From: JAFNAG01 sp963824985
Lineage (GTDB): Bacteria; Acidobacteriota; UBA6911
DNA length: 64,000 bases
Assembly: GCA_963824985.1 (NCBI GenBank)
Contig: CAWGRQ010000013.1
Coordinates: 1 to 64,000 of the forward strand
Direction: 5' to 3'
Shown piece by piece: positions 26,189-34,678 of this stretch (position 1 is the first letter of the stretch; every line of letters starts with the position of its first letter). A program made the position numbers and the translations under genes. The notes under the pieces were generated by a model. The model had not been told where the DNA came from. It did no database searches and saw only the letters and a program-made list of their open reading frames with translations.

Positions 26189-26959
26189 CTATCGGTGTTT
26201 CCACCGCGGGGCGCGCTTTTCCATGAAGGCCCGGATCCCTTCGATCGGGTCCTCCAGGTCCATCAGATCGTTCAGGTACAGCGACTGAGCCTCCCGCAGA
26301 TTGTTATCCAGCTCACGCAGGCGGCCGCCGCGGGCTGACCGCAGCGCCAATTCCATGACGGCGGACGAGGATCCCCGAAAGCCCGCCAACAACTCATCGA
26401 GGGCGGCGTCAAGAGCGTCTTCCGGCAAGGCACGGTGAATCAGTCCAATCCTCTCTGCTTCCAGAGCGTCGACCGGTTTGCCGGTCAGGATCATCTGCAG
26501 CGTCCGCTGGGCCCCGATGCGTTGGGGCAGGAGCAAGGCAGCAAGCGAGGGGATGGTCCCCACCTTGATTTCGGGCTGTCCGAAGGTCGCCTGGAGCGAG
26601 GCCAGCACGAAATCGCAACATGCGGCCAGCTCGTTGCCGGCCCCCAGGGCGACGCCGCCGACCAGCGCCACCGTCGGCCGGGGAAAGGAACTGATCGTGA
26701 GCGCTGCCGTGTGGAACTGATCAAGGAGGAGGAAGGCCGCCCCCCGGGTCTGCTGCATCATGTCCAGACCGGCGCTGAAAGCGGCGCAGTCTGAATCGAT
26801 AACCAGCATCCGTCCCGGGGGCGAATCGCCGAGCGATTCCAAAAGCTCCTGAATCTGCTTCAGCATTTCAATATTCAGGTAGTTCAGTGGCGGACGCCGC
26901 AGGGTAAGGCGAATCAGGTCTCCGGCGGTGGTCAGGGATATGAGTTCGGATCCGTTCAT
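26189..26959 (-). CDS. Enoyl-CoA hydratase/isomerase (crotonase) family protein
   Basis: The 256-residue crotonase-fold protein has oxyanion-hole segment AAFSAGLDM and the second region VALVGGVALGAGNELAACCD, followed by FGQPEIKVGTIPSLAALLLP. RPPLNYLNIEML and LLPQRIGAQRTLQMILTGK resemble cyclohexa-1,5-diene-1-carbonyl-CoA hydratase (Dch) of anaerobic benzoyl-CoA metabolism as I recall it. That substrate is only a possibility, since no neighbouring aromatic-degradation genes are visible. The gene is monocistronic and divergent from the 27052 gene. Confidence 0.8.
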   Translation of the reverse strand: MNGSELISLTTAGDLIRLTLRRPPLNYLNIEMLKQIQELLESLGDSPPGRMLVIDSDCAAFSAGLDMMQQTRGAAFLLLDQFHTAALTISSFPRPTVALVGGVALGAGNELAACCDFVLASLQATFGQPEIKVGTIPSLAALLLPQRIGAQRTLQMILTGKPVDALEAERIGLIHRALPEDALDAALDELLAGFRGSSSAVMELALRSARGGRLRELDNNLREAQSLYLNDLMDLEDPIEGIRAFMEKRAPRWKHR

Positions 26960-27051
26960 GAGTCCAGTACTCTAACACATTTTTGGAAATATCGGGGCGT
27001 CAGCAAAAACTACTCCGGTGAAATGGCTGCGGATTAATGTCCGGAGGGGTG

Positions 27052-28566
27052 ATGTCTGGGTCAGCGGCATATCTGCGCCGGAGTCTGGCGACCCTCGAGT
27101 GGATTGATTCGACGTGGCCCGAGGCGATCATCATTGTCGACGGCCATCAGGCGGGGGTGTGGAAAGACCTTCATTTACGCTGGAGGGTTGACGGGGACCG
27201 GATTCGCCTGCAGTTGCATCTGGCGGGCGGTGGCCTGGCGTTATGGATATCTTCCGTTCAGCCGGATACTTTGGGGGTGAGGATGCTGATCCACGGCCGT
27301 CAGCCGGCGCGGGAAATCCGGGTGACCTGGGCAGGGACAGTCAAGTCCGGGGAGGCAGGACGGCACGAACTGCTCGAATCTGCAGGCGCCTGGGTCCGGC
27401 AACGATTCCCGGGGGGCCTCATAGTCTCGCCGGGTCAGGTTCCGGACCGGTCTCACTCCCTTTCGGGCAGCTATCTGCGGTTGCGAGTAAAGTGGAGGGC
27501 CGCCGATCACCTGGTTCTGGCATGCGCCCCCGGGGAGGCGGAGGGCCAGGTCGCAGGAATCCTCACTCAGGCGCTGCTGTGGCTGTCCTGCCTGGTTACG
27601 GGAGGGGGGCTCAACGGGGTCCCAACGGTCCACCTGCTGATCCCAAGGGGAGACTCTTCCGTCCTAGTGCATCGGTCGAACCTGGTGAACCCGGCTCTGG
27701 TGCGGATCGAGATCCTCGAGTACACCGAAGGCGCCGCGCGGCAGTGGGAAACGCGAACTCCCGACCCGCCGGCCCAACCATGCGAAAATCGGGACTTTCG
27801 CTGGCCGGTGCTGGGGCCTTTTCGCTGGAGTCCGCTGATGGCGCGGGTTCTGGCATTGGCTCCGGAACACATTCAGCGCTATCCGAGGTTCGATGGCCAC
27901 GATTCCTTACGGCTGTATGGGCTTGAGTTCGCCCGGGTCCTGGGCGTCGAGCGCGACCGGATCTGTTTCGGTACCGGTTCCCACCAAATGGAATTGACGG
28001 AGGATACCTTCGAAGACCTGCGTGCCCTGGTCGACGAGATCATTTACTACCGCCGGCCCGACAGCCCGGCTTCGGAGCACCCTTACTACCGGAGGCAGTC
28101 GGAGCGGTGGCTCGAATGCCTTCTGCTGAGTGATGTGGCCCGTTTATTTCCCGAACTGGTTCCGGGCGCCGTCTATCCGCAAATCCCGGTCTATCTGGGG
28201 AAAGTCCCGGGCCGAGTCGACATCATCGGTGTCGATCGCGAGAGCAACCTCGTGGTAATGGAACTCAAGGCCGGCGAAGATATTGAAATGCCGATGCAAT
28301 CCCTCGACTACTGGGGGAGGGTGATCGGACACAATCTCAGCGGGGATTTTGAAAGGCGTGGATACTTTGCCGGCCTGCGTCTGAGCCGGGCGGCCCCCAA
28401 GATCTACCTGGTGTCGCCCATATTTTCATTCCATGATTCAACCGAGAGGGTGCTCCGCTGGTTGGATCCGAAGCTCGAGGTTTCAAAAATCGGCATTAAT
28501 GAAGACTGGCGTTGCGGGGTGAAAATCCTACGGCGCATCCGCGGCAGGTGCGGAAAACTCAAGTAG
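27052..28566 (+). CDS. Uncharacterised protein with C-terminal PD-(D/E)XK nuclease-like motif
   Basis: About 504 residues from ATG 27052, which has GGAGGGG just upstream; ATG 27037 is alternative. The C-terminal third contains a motif typical of PD-(D/E)XK nucleases. IPVYLGKVPGRVDIIGVDRE supplies an Asp, followed by LVVMELKAGED, the E-x-K core, and by QSLDYWGRVIGHNL. The N-terminal 300 residues are beta-rich and unfamiliar (SWEWI-type segments absent; IQLHLAGGGLALWISSV-like strands present). Such proteins occur in some Acidobacteria as hypothetical genes. Nuclease activity is inferred from the motif alone. Confidence 0.6.
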   Translation: MSGSAAYLRRSLATLEWIDSTWPEAIIIVDGHQAGVWKDLHLRWRVDGDRIRLQLHLAGGGLALWISSVQPDTLGVRMLIHGRQPAREIRVTWAGTVKSGEAGRHELLESAGAWVRQRFPGGLIVSPGQVPDRSHSLSGSYLRLRVKWRAADHLVLACAPGEAEGQVAGILTQALLWLSCLVTGGGLNGVPTVHLLIPRGDSSVLVHRSNLVNPALVRIEILEYTEGAARQWETRTPDPPAQPCENRDFRWPVLGPFRWSPLMARVLALAPEHIQRYPRFDGHDSLRLYGLEFARVLGVERDRICFGTGSHQMELTEDTFEDLRALVDEIIYYRRPDSPASEHPYYRRQSERWLECLLLSDVARLFPELVPGAVYPQIPVYLGKVPGRVDIIGVDRESNLVVMELKAGEDIEMPMQSLDYWGRVIGHNLSGDFERRGYFAGLRLSRAAPKIYLVSPIFSFHDSTERVLRWLDPKLEVSKIGINEDWRCGVKILRRIRGRCGKLK

Positions 28567-28569
28567 GAG

Positions 28570-28746
28570 TCAGGTCTGCTTTTTATCGCTCTTGTCGGGC
28601 TCTTCCTCGCCGCCCTTGATGGCGGATTTAAAATTCTTGATCCCTTCGCCCAGGCCCTTTCCCAACTGAGGTATTTTGTTTACCCCGAAGATAAGGACCA
28701 CGATGACCAGCACTACCAGCAATTCGCCCATTCCCAGGTTCGGCAT
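28570..28746 (-). CDS. tatA: Sec-independent translocase TatA/TatE-type subunit
   Basis: The 58-residue product from ATG 28746 starts MPNLGMGELLVVLVIVVLIF, a single N-terminal TM helix. It continues FGVNKIPQLGKGLGEGIKNF, the amphipathic helix of TatA with the conserved Phe-Gly hinge. A short acidic/basic tail ends it. TatB and TatC are not in this window. It lies 4 bases from the convergent 27052 gene and downstream of selB on the same strand. Confidence 0.9.
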   Translation of the reverse strand: MPNLGMGELLVVLVIVVLIFGVNKIPQLGKGLGEGIKNFKSAIKGGEEEPDKSDKKQT

Positions 28747-28804
28747 ATAGCCCTCCAACGACTTACATCAGTCAAAGAGTACTTGAGGGGGATGAGTAAG
28801 TCAA

Positions 28805-30709
28805 TCAGAGCAGAATTCGCTCACTCCCCTGCCGGCGCGTGAAACGCTCCCGATCCAGGTATTCGAGGAGGGGAATGGCGTGTTTTCTGGTCAGGCCGAA
28901 GAGTTCCTTGAACTCCGCGACGCCAAACCGCGCGCCGGCTGGATAGCGTCCGCGGATCTTCTCCTTCATCTCCTGGATGGTCGTCCGGTGATACGCCAGG
29001 TCTTCAGCGACGCGGATCAGGATCCTTTCTTTGAGCATCCAGGAACAAATCCGGCGCACTTCCACCGGATCAGAGGCCAGGAGCGACGCAATTTCTGACA
29101 GGGCGGGGGGCTGCCAGCCAGCCTGAAGCAGCAGCTCTTCTATGCTTTCCTTGCTCTTGAGCCCCGCTGGCGACAACTGGACTTCCCGGCCATGCAAGGA
29201 GATCACGTCTTCGTTGAGCGAGATCCGGCGTTCTTCCGAGAGGCGATCGAGGCAAAAGCGAAAGATTTCCTGGGGAACGCGGTCGTAGGTTCGGGTGCGC
29301 AACTCTTCCCGTGAAATGCCCCGGAGCAGGGGATTCTCCTGATGGAAACGGGCCACCAGGGAGACGGTTTCTTCTTTCAGGGCCGTGATTACGGCGGGCA
29401 TCACTACGATGGGGATCGGTCCCGGCACAATGACCATCTCCCCGGCGGCAGCGGCAGCGGCACATTCAAGTTCCAATGCCGCCTGGGGTATCCCCGTGGC
29501 CGCCACCAACTGGCGCAGCCCCATCATCTGTTCGGGGTGCATCTCCACCAGGCCCAGCAGCCTTTGTTTGCGATCGCCCGCTTCGATGCCCCGCAGGAGC
29601 TCCGGCGCCCGCCGGTCGGTGACCTTGTGCTTGACCGGCATCGGGTTGAGGATCCGGCCGCCGCCGATCGTCATGGTCGGAGAGAACTGGCGGATGATAA
29701 ACGCGTCCCCCTGGAGACAGAACGTCGGCAGGTCGAGCCTGAGCTGCGCTACGGCAGACTTGCCCGGCTCCAGCAGGGTCGGGCCCAGCAGCGCCACGCG
29801 GGCGAGCACCTCGGTCGTGTCGTGATGGAAACGGACCTTGGCGAAATTCCGCAGGGGACGCGCGGTGGGGAGCAGATCGAGCCGGACGTCGAGGATCCGG
29901 GTGGCCCCAAACAGGTGCGGCACGGTCAGGCACATGCCTCGACGGACCTGGGACAGGTCGACGCCCTGGAGATTGACGGCAGTTCTCTGTCCGGCTCCCG
30001 CGATCGCGGTAGCCTCTCCATGGACCTGCAGGCCGCGCACCTTGGCTACCAGTCCGCCGGGGATCAGCTCGACCTCTTCATCCTTGCGCAGACCCCCGGA
30101 TATCATGGTTCCCGTAACCACCGTGCCGAACCCGCGGATGCTGAAAGCGCGATCAATGGGCAATCGCAGTAACCGGCCGGCCGGACGTTCCGGAACCGAG
30201 AGGGCGAGCTCTTTGAGCGCCTGCTTCAGCTGCTCGATGCCGGCGCAGGTCTTCGAACTGACGGGGATGACCCGGGAGCGCTCCAGGAAAGAGCCTCTGA
30301 CCAGATCTCCGATTTCCTCCTGAACCAGTTCGACGAGCTCGGGATCGACGAGGTCGATCTTGGTAATTACGACGATTCCTGAAGTGACTCCCAGAAGGCG
30401 GCAGATATCGAAGTGCTCCCGGGTCTGCGGCATGACTGACTCGTCCGCGGCCACGATCAGGAGCACGCAGTCGATTCCGCCCACCCCGGCCAGCATGTTT
30501 TTGACGAATTTCTCGTGGCCGGGGACATCGACCAGCCCGATGTGCACCCCGTCGAGTTCCAGATGGGCGAATCCCAGGTCGATGGTAATCCCGCGGAGCT
30601 GCTCCTCCTTCAAGCGGTCAGGATCCACTCCGGTAAGCGCCTTGACCAGCGCGCTCTTGCCGTGATCGATATGTCCCGCCGTGCCCACGATCAGGTGGCG
30701 AAGGTGCAT
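28805..30709 (-). CDS. selB: Selenocysteine-specific elongation factor SelB
   Basis: SelB delivers Sec-tRNA to UGA codons marked by a SECIS hairpin. The 634-residue protein has the G domain: GTAGHIDHGKSALVKALTG, LVDVPGHEKFVKNMLAG and VITKIDLVD. EF-Tu-like domains 2-3 follow (SIRGFGTVVTGTMISG, HHDTTEVLARVALL). C-terminal winged helices complete it (EEWRR-type absent; FGVAEFKELFGLTRKHAIPL present), which would bind SECIS RNA. No selA, selC, selD or obvious UGA-containing selenoprotein gene is visible in the window. Confidence 0.93.
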   Translation of the reverse strand: MHLRHLIVGTAGHIDHGKSALVKALTGVDPDRLKEEQLRGITIDLGFAHLELDGVHIGLVDVPGHEKFVKNMLAGVGGIDCVLLIVAADESVMPQTREHFDICRLLGVTSGIVVITKIDLVDPELVELVQEEIGDLVRGSFLERSRVIPVSSKTCAGIEQLKQALKELALSVPERPAGRLLRLPIDRAFSIRGFGTVVTGTMISGGLRKDEEVELIPGGLVAKVRGLQVHGEATAIAGAGQRTAVNLQGVDLSQVRRGMCLTVPHLFGATRILDVRLDLLPTARPLRNFAKVRFHHDTTEVLARVALLGPTLLEPGKSAVAQLRLDLPTFCLQGDAFIIRQFSPTMTIGGGRILNPMPVKHKVTDRRAPELLRGIEAGDRKQRLLGLVEMHPEQMMGLRQLVAATGIPQAALELECAAAAAAGEMVIVPGPIPIVVMPAVITALKEETVSLVARFHQENPLLRGISREELRTRTYDRVPQEIFRFCLDRLSEERRISLNEDVISLHGREVQLSPAGLKSKESIEELLLQAGWQPPALSEIASLLASDPVEVRRICSWMLKERILIRVAEDLAYHRTTIQEMKEKIRGRYPAGARFGVAEFKELFGLTRKHAIPLLEYLDRERFTRRQGSERILL

Positions 30710-31047
30710 GGTCAGAACCCCTTGTCTGCAGGATGAGGGATTGAATGGATCGGGGGAAAAGCCGGTTTCTCATGCCAAGGGTTCATCCGGGACTGCCGGA
30801 TCTTTCTCACCCCGGATGCCCGGATGCTGCTCCCGCCGGTTCGGCCAGCCTCCCCACGGCACGCTGTCCGTGCGGGAATTGCGGATTGGATTCGAAATCG
30901 CTTGACTGAAAATCGAGCCATAAGTACGCTTATTGATTTGCCAAGCAAACGGCGGACGCGAGCCGGCGGGCTCGCGGGAAAAGCCAATATTAGTGCACGG
31001 AGCCTCGCTTAACCAGTCAAAACCCGACCCGGACCCCAGGTTGCGCC
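30710..31047. other. Intergenic region between divergent selB and ffh
   Basis: The 338-bp spacer holds no convincing gene. Its last 150 bases are locally AT-rich and contain the possible ffh promoter at 30902-30930. A candidate selB promoter was not resolved. Confidence 0.5.
30902..30930 (+). promoter_or_regulatory. Possible sigma-70 promoter of the ffh operon
   Basis: TTGACT (30902-30907), a 17-base spacer and TACGCT (30925-30930) lie about 118 bases upstream of the ffh ATG. Both hexamers have imperfect matches to consensus. Confidence 0.35.
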
Positions 31048-32382
31048 ATGTTAGAGAATCTGTCCAATAAGCTGCAAAAAATCCTCAAGGATCTCCGCGG
31101 GCAGGGGCGTGTCTCCGAACGGCACATTGATGCCACCACGCGGGAAATCAGGAACGCGCTGCTGGATGCGGATGTCCACTTCAAACTGGCCAAAGACTTC
31201 GTTCAGAAGGTGAAAGAGCGGGCCCTGGGCCAGGAGGTCATGCAATCGCTGACCCCCGGGCAGCAGGTGGTCAAGGTGGTTCGGGACGAACTGATCGAGC
31301 TTCTCGGCGGGGTTCAAGCCGAGCTTCAGTTTTCCAAGCAGCCGCCCACGGTTTTCCTTCTCGTCGGATTGCAGGGGTCGGGAAAAACCACAACGGCGGC
31401 GAAGCTGGGATTGTGGTTGTCGCAGAACAACCACACCCCGCTGTTGTTTTCCGTTGATGTGTACCGGCCTGCCGCCGTGGAACAGCTGCGGGTTCTTTGC
31501 GACGATAACCGCTTGGGTTATTTTGATTTGCCTGGAAACGATGACCCTCTTGCAAGAACCGATCATGGGTTACGGCATGCCCGGAACGCGGGATATGACG
31601 CAGTGCTGATTGATACTGCCGGCCGGCTCCACATCGACGATGAAATGATGGTCGAACTGGACAGGATCAAGGAGATGGCGCGGCCGACCGAAATCCTGCT
31701 GGTAGCGGATGCCATGACAGGGCAGGACGCCGTTCGCAGTGCCCGGGATTTTCACGCGCGCCTTGGGCTGACGGGAGTCCTATTGACCAAGATGGACGGC
31801 GATGCACGCGGCGGTGCAGCCCTGTCCATCAAGAGCGTGACCGGCCAGCCGATCAAATTCGTAGGCACCGGCGAGAAGGTGGACGCTCTTGAGCCATTCC
31901 ACCCGGATCGGCTGGCCGGCCGGATTTTGGGGATGGGGGACGTGCTTTCGCTCATCGAAAAGGCAGAAAAGGTGGTGGATGAGCAGGAAGCCGTCGAGAT
32001 GGCCGAGAAGTTGCGCAAAGATGAGTTTACCCTCGATGACTTTCGCGATCAACTGCGGCAGATCCGCAAGCTGGGCTCCATGGAACAGATTTTGGGGATG
32101 CTCCCGAACATCGGCCCGATGCGCGGGCTCAATCAGCTGAAGGTTGATGAGAAGGAATTGATTCACATCGAGGCCATCATCAACTCTATGACTCCCAAGG
32201 AGCGCCAATATCACCATATCCTGAACGGCAACCGCAAGAAACGGATCGCGCGTGGCAGCGGCCGACCGGTTCAGGAAATCAATCAGTTGCTGAAGCAATA
32301 TCTTGAGGCCCGCAAAATGATGAAAAGCCTCAACCGGGGAATCTTGCCCCGCATGATGAAGGGGATGCGGTTTCCCGGGTAG
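31048..32382 (+). CDS. ffh: Signal recognition particle GTPase Ffh (SRP54)
   Basis: It binds 4.5S RNA and signal sequences and targets membrane proteins to the SecYEG translocon. The 444-residue length is typical. It has an N domain, then the G domain: LVGLQGSGKTTTAAKLGL, DVYRPAAVEQLRVLC, LIDTAGRLHIDDEMM, LTKMDGDARGGAALSI and GTGEKVDALEPFHPDRLAGR. The Met-rich M domain ends near RKMMKSLNRGILPRMMKGMR. It heads the ffh-rpsP-khpA-rimM-trmD-rplS-rnhB cluster. Confidence 0.96.
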   Translation: MLENLSNKLQKILKDLRGQGRVSERHIDATTREIRNALLDADVHFKLAKDFVQKVKERALGQEVMQSLTPGQQVVKVVRDELIELLGGVQAELQFSKQPPTVFLLVGLQGSGKTTTAAKLGLWLSQNNHTPLLFSVDVYRPAAVEQLRVLCDDNRLGYFDLPGNDDPLARTDHGLRHARNAGYDAVLIDTAGRLHIDDEMMVELDRIKEMARPTEILLVADAMTGQDAVRSARDFHARLGLTGVLLTKMDGDARGGAALSIKSVTGQPIKFVGTGEKVDALEPFHPDRLAGRILGMGDVLSLIEKAEKVVDEQEAVEMAEKLRKDEFTLDDFRDQLRQIRKLGSMEQILGMLPNIGPMRGLNQLKVDEKELIHIEAIINSMTPKERQYHHILNGNRKKRIARGSGRPVQEINQLLKQYLEARKMMKSLNRGILPRMMKGMRFPG

Positions 32383-32488
32383 GACGCAGGCTGTCTGCCC
32401 GGGCGGTGCGCCGGCAATACCAATTGCATCCACACGGTTTATGTGACAATATTACGATTGGTTAACGCTATTCAATTTGGGAGGAGTT

Positions 32489-32740
32489 TTGTTAAGGATA
32501 CGATTGACTCGGATGGGTGCCAAGAAAAAGCCGTTTTATCGTGTTGTGGTTACGGAGCAACGGCAGGCTCGCGATGGAAGCTTTGTGGAAATTGTCGGAC
32601 GTTACAATCCGGTCACAAACCCTCCAGCTATTGAGCTGAATATGGAGCGGGTTCAGCACTGGATCGCCTGTGGCGCTCAGCCCTCAGAGACTGTGCGCTC
32701 TCTGATCCGCAAGGTGCCGGCACAGGCTCCACCAAGCTGA
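32489..32740 (+). CDS. rpsP: 30S ribosomal protein S16
   Basis: TTG 32489 gives MLRIRLTRMGAKKKPFYRVV, the conserved S16 N-terminus, followed by SFVEIVGRYNPVTNPPAIEL. The SD GGGAGGAG ends very close to this TTG; an earlier TTG at 32477 and ATG 32512 are alternatives. Length 83 residues. It lies between ffh and the KH-domain gene as in many bacteria. Confidence 0.92.
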   Translation: MLRIRLTRMGAKKKPFYRVVVTEQRQARDGSFVEIVGRYNPVTNPPAIELNMERVQHWIACGAQPSETVRSLIRKVPAQAPPS

Positions 32741-32823
32741 AAAGGGCTGACTCGATGCCAGAACTCCGGAGGGCTCACGATCCTAAATGATGTGGAAGGT
32801 TGGATTTTCCCGTGGAGGCGGCT

Positions 32824-33054
32824 ATGAAGGATCTGGTTGAAATGATTGCGAAAGCGCTCGTTGATAATCCTGAACAGGTGGTTGTGACGGAGATAGAAGG
32901 GGAGCAGACTACGGTGCTGGAGCTCCGCGTCGCCCCATCGGATCTCGGCAAGGTGATCGGGAAACAGGGCCGCACGGCACGATGTATCCGGACTCTTCTG
33001 GGCGCGGCGGGCATGAAGCTCCGTAAGCGGTTTGTCTTGGAAATATTGGAGTAG
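32824..33054 (+). CDS. khpA: KH-domain RNA-binding protein KhpA
   Basis: KhpA is a small KH protein that partners with KhpB/EloR in RNA binding. ATG 32824 has GGAGG five bases upstream. The 76-residue product shows KDLVEMIAKALVDNPEQV, LELRVAPSDLGKVIGKQGRT with the GKQG loop of the KH motif, and ARCIRTLLGAAGMKLRKRF. Its stop overlaps the rimM GTG start by one base. Confidence 0.93.
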   Translation: MKDLVEMIAKALVDNPEQVVVTEIEGEQTTVLELRVAPSDLGKVIGKQGRTARCIRTLLGAAGMKLRKRFVLEILE

Positions 33055-33587
33055 TGGATCCTTCCGTCGGACCTTCTCATATTGCAATTGCCCGAATCGT
33101 CAGGACTCGCGGGATTCGCGGTGAAGTCCTGGCTGAACTGCATACGGACTTTCCTGAACGTTTCAGCCTCCTGAATCGAATCTGGGTGGAATTCCCGGAT
33201 GGCAGCAAGGAATGTCTTACGCTTGAGAGCTGGTGGCTGCACCAGGGCCGGCCGGTATTGAAATTCGGCGGAATTGACACGATCACCGAGGCGGAACGCC
33301 TGATCGGCGCCTGGGTCGAGGTCGAAGCCGGCCAGACGATCCCGCTCCCTGAGGGTACCTATTGGGATCGGGATCTGGTGGGTTGTACGCTGCGCAACCT
33401 CGAGGGTGAATCGCTTGGTGTTGTGAAGGAGATCCTGCGCATCGAGGCCAACAGCCAGTTGGTGGTGCAGGGGGAGAAGGGCGAGTTTCTGGTTCCCCTG
33501 GTGTCCGCGATCTGCAGGGAAATCTCGATCGAACGCAGGGAGATCCTGGTGGAGCTCCCCGAAGGGTTGATGGACCTGAACAAATGA
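33054..33587 (+). CDS. rimM: Ribosome maturation factor RimM
   Basis: It assists 30S head assembly by binding S19. The 177-residue product starts at GTG 33054 and shows IARIVRTRGIRGEVLAELHT, LTLESWWLHQGRPVLKFGGI, IGAWVEVEAG and the PRC-barrel part YWDRDLVGCTLRNLEGE, FLVPLVSAICREI, ELPEGLMDLN. Its TGA overlaps the trmD ATG (ATGA). Confidence 0.94.
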   Translation: MDPSVGPSHIAIARIVRTRGIRGEVLAELHTDFPERFSLLNRIWVEFPDGSKECLTLESWWLHQGRPVLKFGGIDTITEAERLIGAWVEVEAGQTIPLPEGTYWDRDLVGCTLRNLEGESLGVVKEILRIEANSQLVVQGEKGEFLVPLVSAICREISIERREILVELPEGLMDLNK

Positions 33588-34267
33588 GATTTGATATCAT
33601 TACAATTTTTCCGGAGCTGTTCCATGGCGTTCTGGAATGCGGGATGATCCGGCGCGCTCGCCAGTCCGGATTGCTGGACGTACGGATCGTAAACCTCCGC
33701 GATTTTACCTCCGACAGGCATAGGAGTGTGGATGACCGTCCTTATGGGGGTGGGGAGGGGATGGTTCTGATGCCGGAACCACTGTTTCATGCGGTCGAGG
33801 ACTGTCGGGCTGAGGCTGGAGTCGCGGGAGCGCAGGTGGTGCTCCTGTCGCCCCAAGGCAAGGCTTGGTCTCAGGCGGCAGCGCTGGACTTCGCGACAAT
33901 TCCGCATGCAATCCTGATCTGCGGTCGATATGAAGGCGTAGACCAGAGGGTTGTGGACAGCCTCGTGGACAGGGAAATCTCGATTGGAGATTATATCCTG
34001 ACGGGCGGAGAGATTCCCGCAATAGTAGTGCTTGATTCGGTGGTGAGGCTCCTGCCCGGGGCGTTGGGAAACAAGGAATCGGCATTAAACGAGAGTTTTT
34101 GCACAGGTCTCCTTGATTGCCCGCAATACACGCGCCCTGCCGAATTCCGCGGCTTGTCCGTGCCCGAGGTCCTTCTCTCTGGCGATCATGCCAGAATCGA
34201 CCGATGGCGCAAGGAACGGGCATTGGAAAAAACTCGGGAGTGCCGACCGGAGATGGTCAAGAAATAA
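33584..34267 (+). CDS. trmD: tRNA (guanine-37-N1) methyltransferase TrmD
   Basis: It methylates G37 of tRNAs with a G at 36, preventing +1 frameshifting. The 227-residue protein has FDIITIFPELFHGVLECGMI, DDRPYGGGEGMVLMPEPL, AILICGRYEGVDQRVVDSLV, SIGDYILTGGEIPAIVVLDS and RPAEFRGLSVPEVLLSGDHA. The trefoil-knot SAM site (GRYEGVDQRV, DYILTGGE) is complete. Confidence 0.95.
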   Translation: MRFDIITIFPELFHGVLECGMIRRARQSGLLDVRIVNLRDFTSDRHRSVDDRPYGGGEGMVLMPEPLFHAVEDCRAEAGVAGAQVVLLSPQGKAWSQAAALDFATIPHAILICGRYEGVDQRVVDSLVDREISIGDYILTGGEIPAIVVLDSVVRLLPGALGNKESALNESFCTGLLDCPQYTRPAEFRGLSVPEVLLSGDHARIDRWRKERALEKTRECRPEMVKK

Positions 34268-34284
34268 TTCCCAAGGAGTGTGTT

Positions 34285-34666
34285 ATGAACTTGCTGCAAG
34301 CGGTCGATAATTCACAGATGCGGACGGATATTCCCCGGCTTCGATCCGGCGACACGGTGCGCGTTCACGTAAAGATCAAGGAAGGCGACAAATACCGCAT
34401 CCAGATCTTTGAAGGCGTGGTGTTAAGCGTCAAACGCCATGGAATATCGTCCACGTTTACGGTCCGGAAGGTCTACTTCCGGGTATGGAGTTGAGCGTAT
34501 TTTCCCGCTTCACTCTCCGATCCTGGAGAAGGTTGAAGTCGTAAAACAGGGGAAGGTGCGCCGCGCCCGTCTGTATTATCTCCGCGGGCGCCGGGGTAAG
34601 GCGGCCCGGTTGAAGGAAATCGGAAGGACTGAACGCCCGACGCCAGGGGTTCCGGTCCAGGAGTAA
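34285..34666 (+). CDS. rplS: 50S ribosomal protein L19, frameshifted
   Basis: ATG 34285 (AAGGAG upstream) gives MNLLQAVDNSQMRTDIPRLR, then GDTVRVHVKIKEGDKYRIQI and FTVRKVYF, after which the frame is lost. The expected end GVERIFPLHSPILEKVEVVK, LYYLRGRRGKAAR lies in the next frame to 34666. Removing one base at 34474-34478 gives FTVRKVSSGYGVERIF, close to the family consensus. L19 is normally essential, so an insertion error in the sequence is the simplest explanation. The combined product would be about 126 residues. Confidence 0.85.
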
Positions 34667-34678
34667 AACTCAGCCTCC

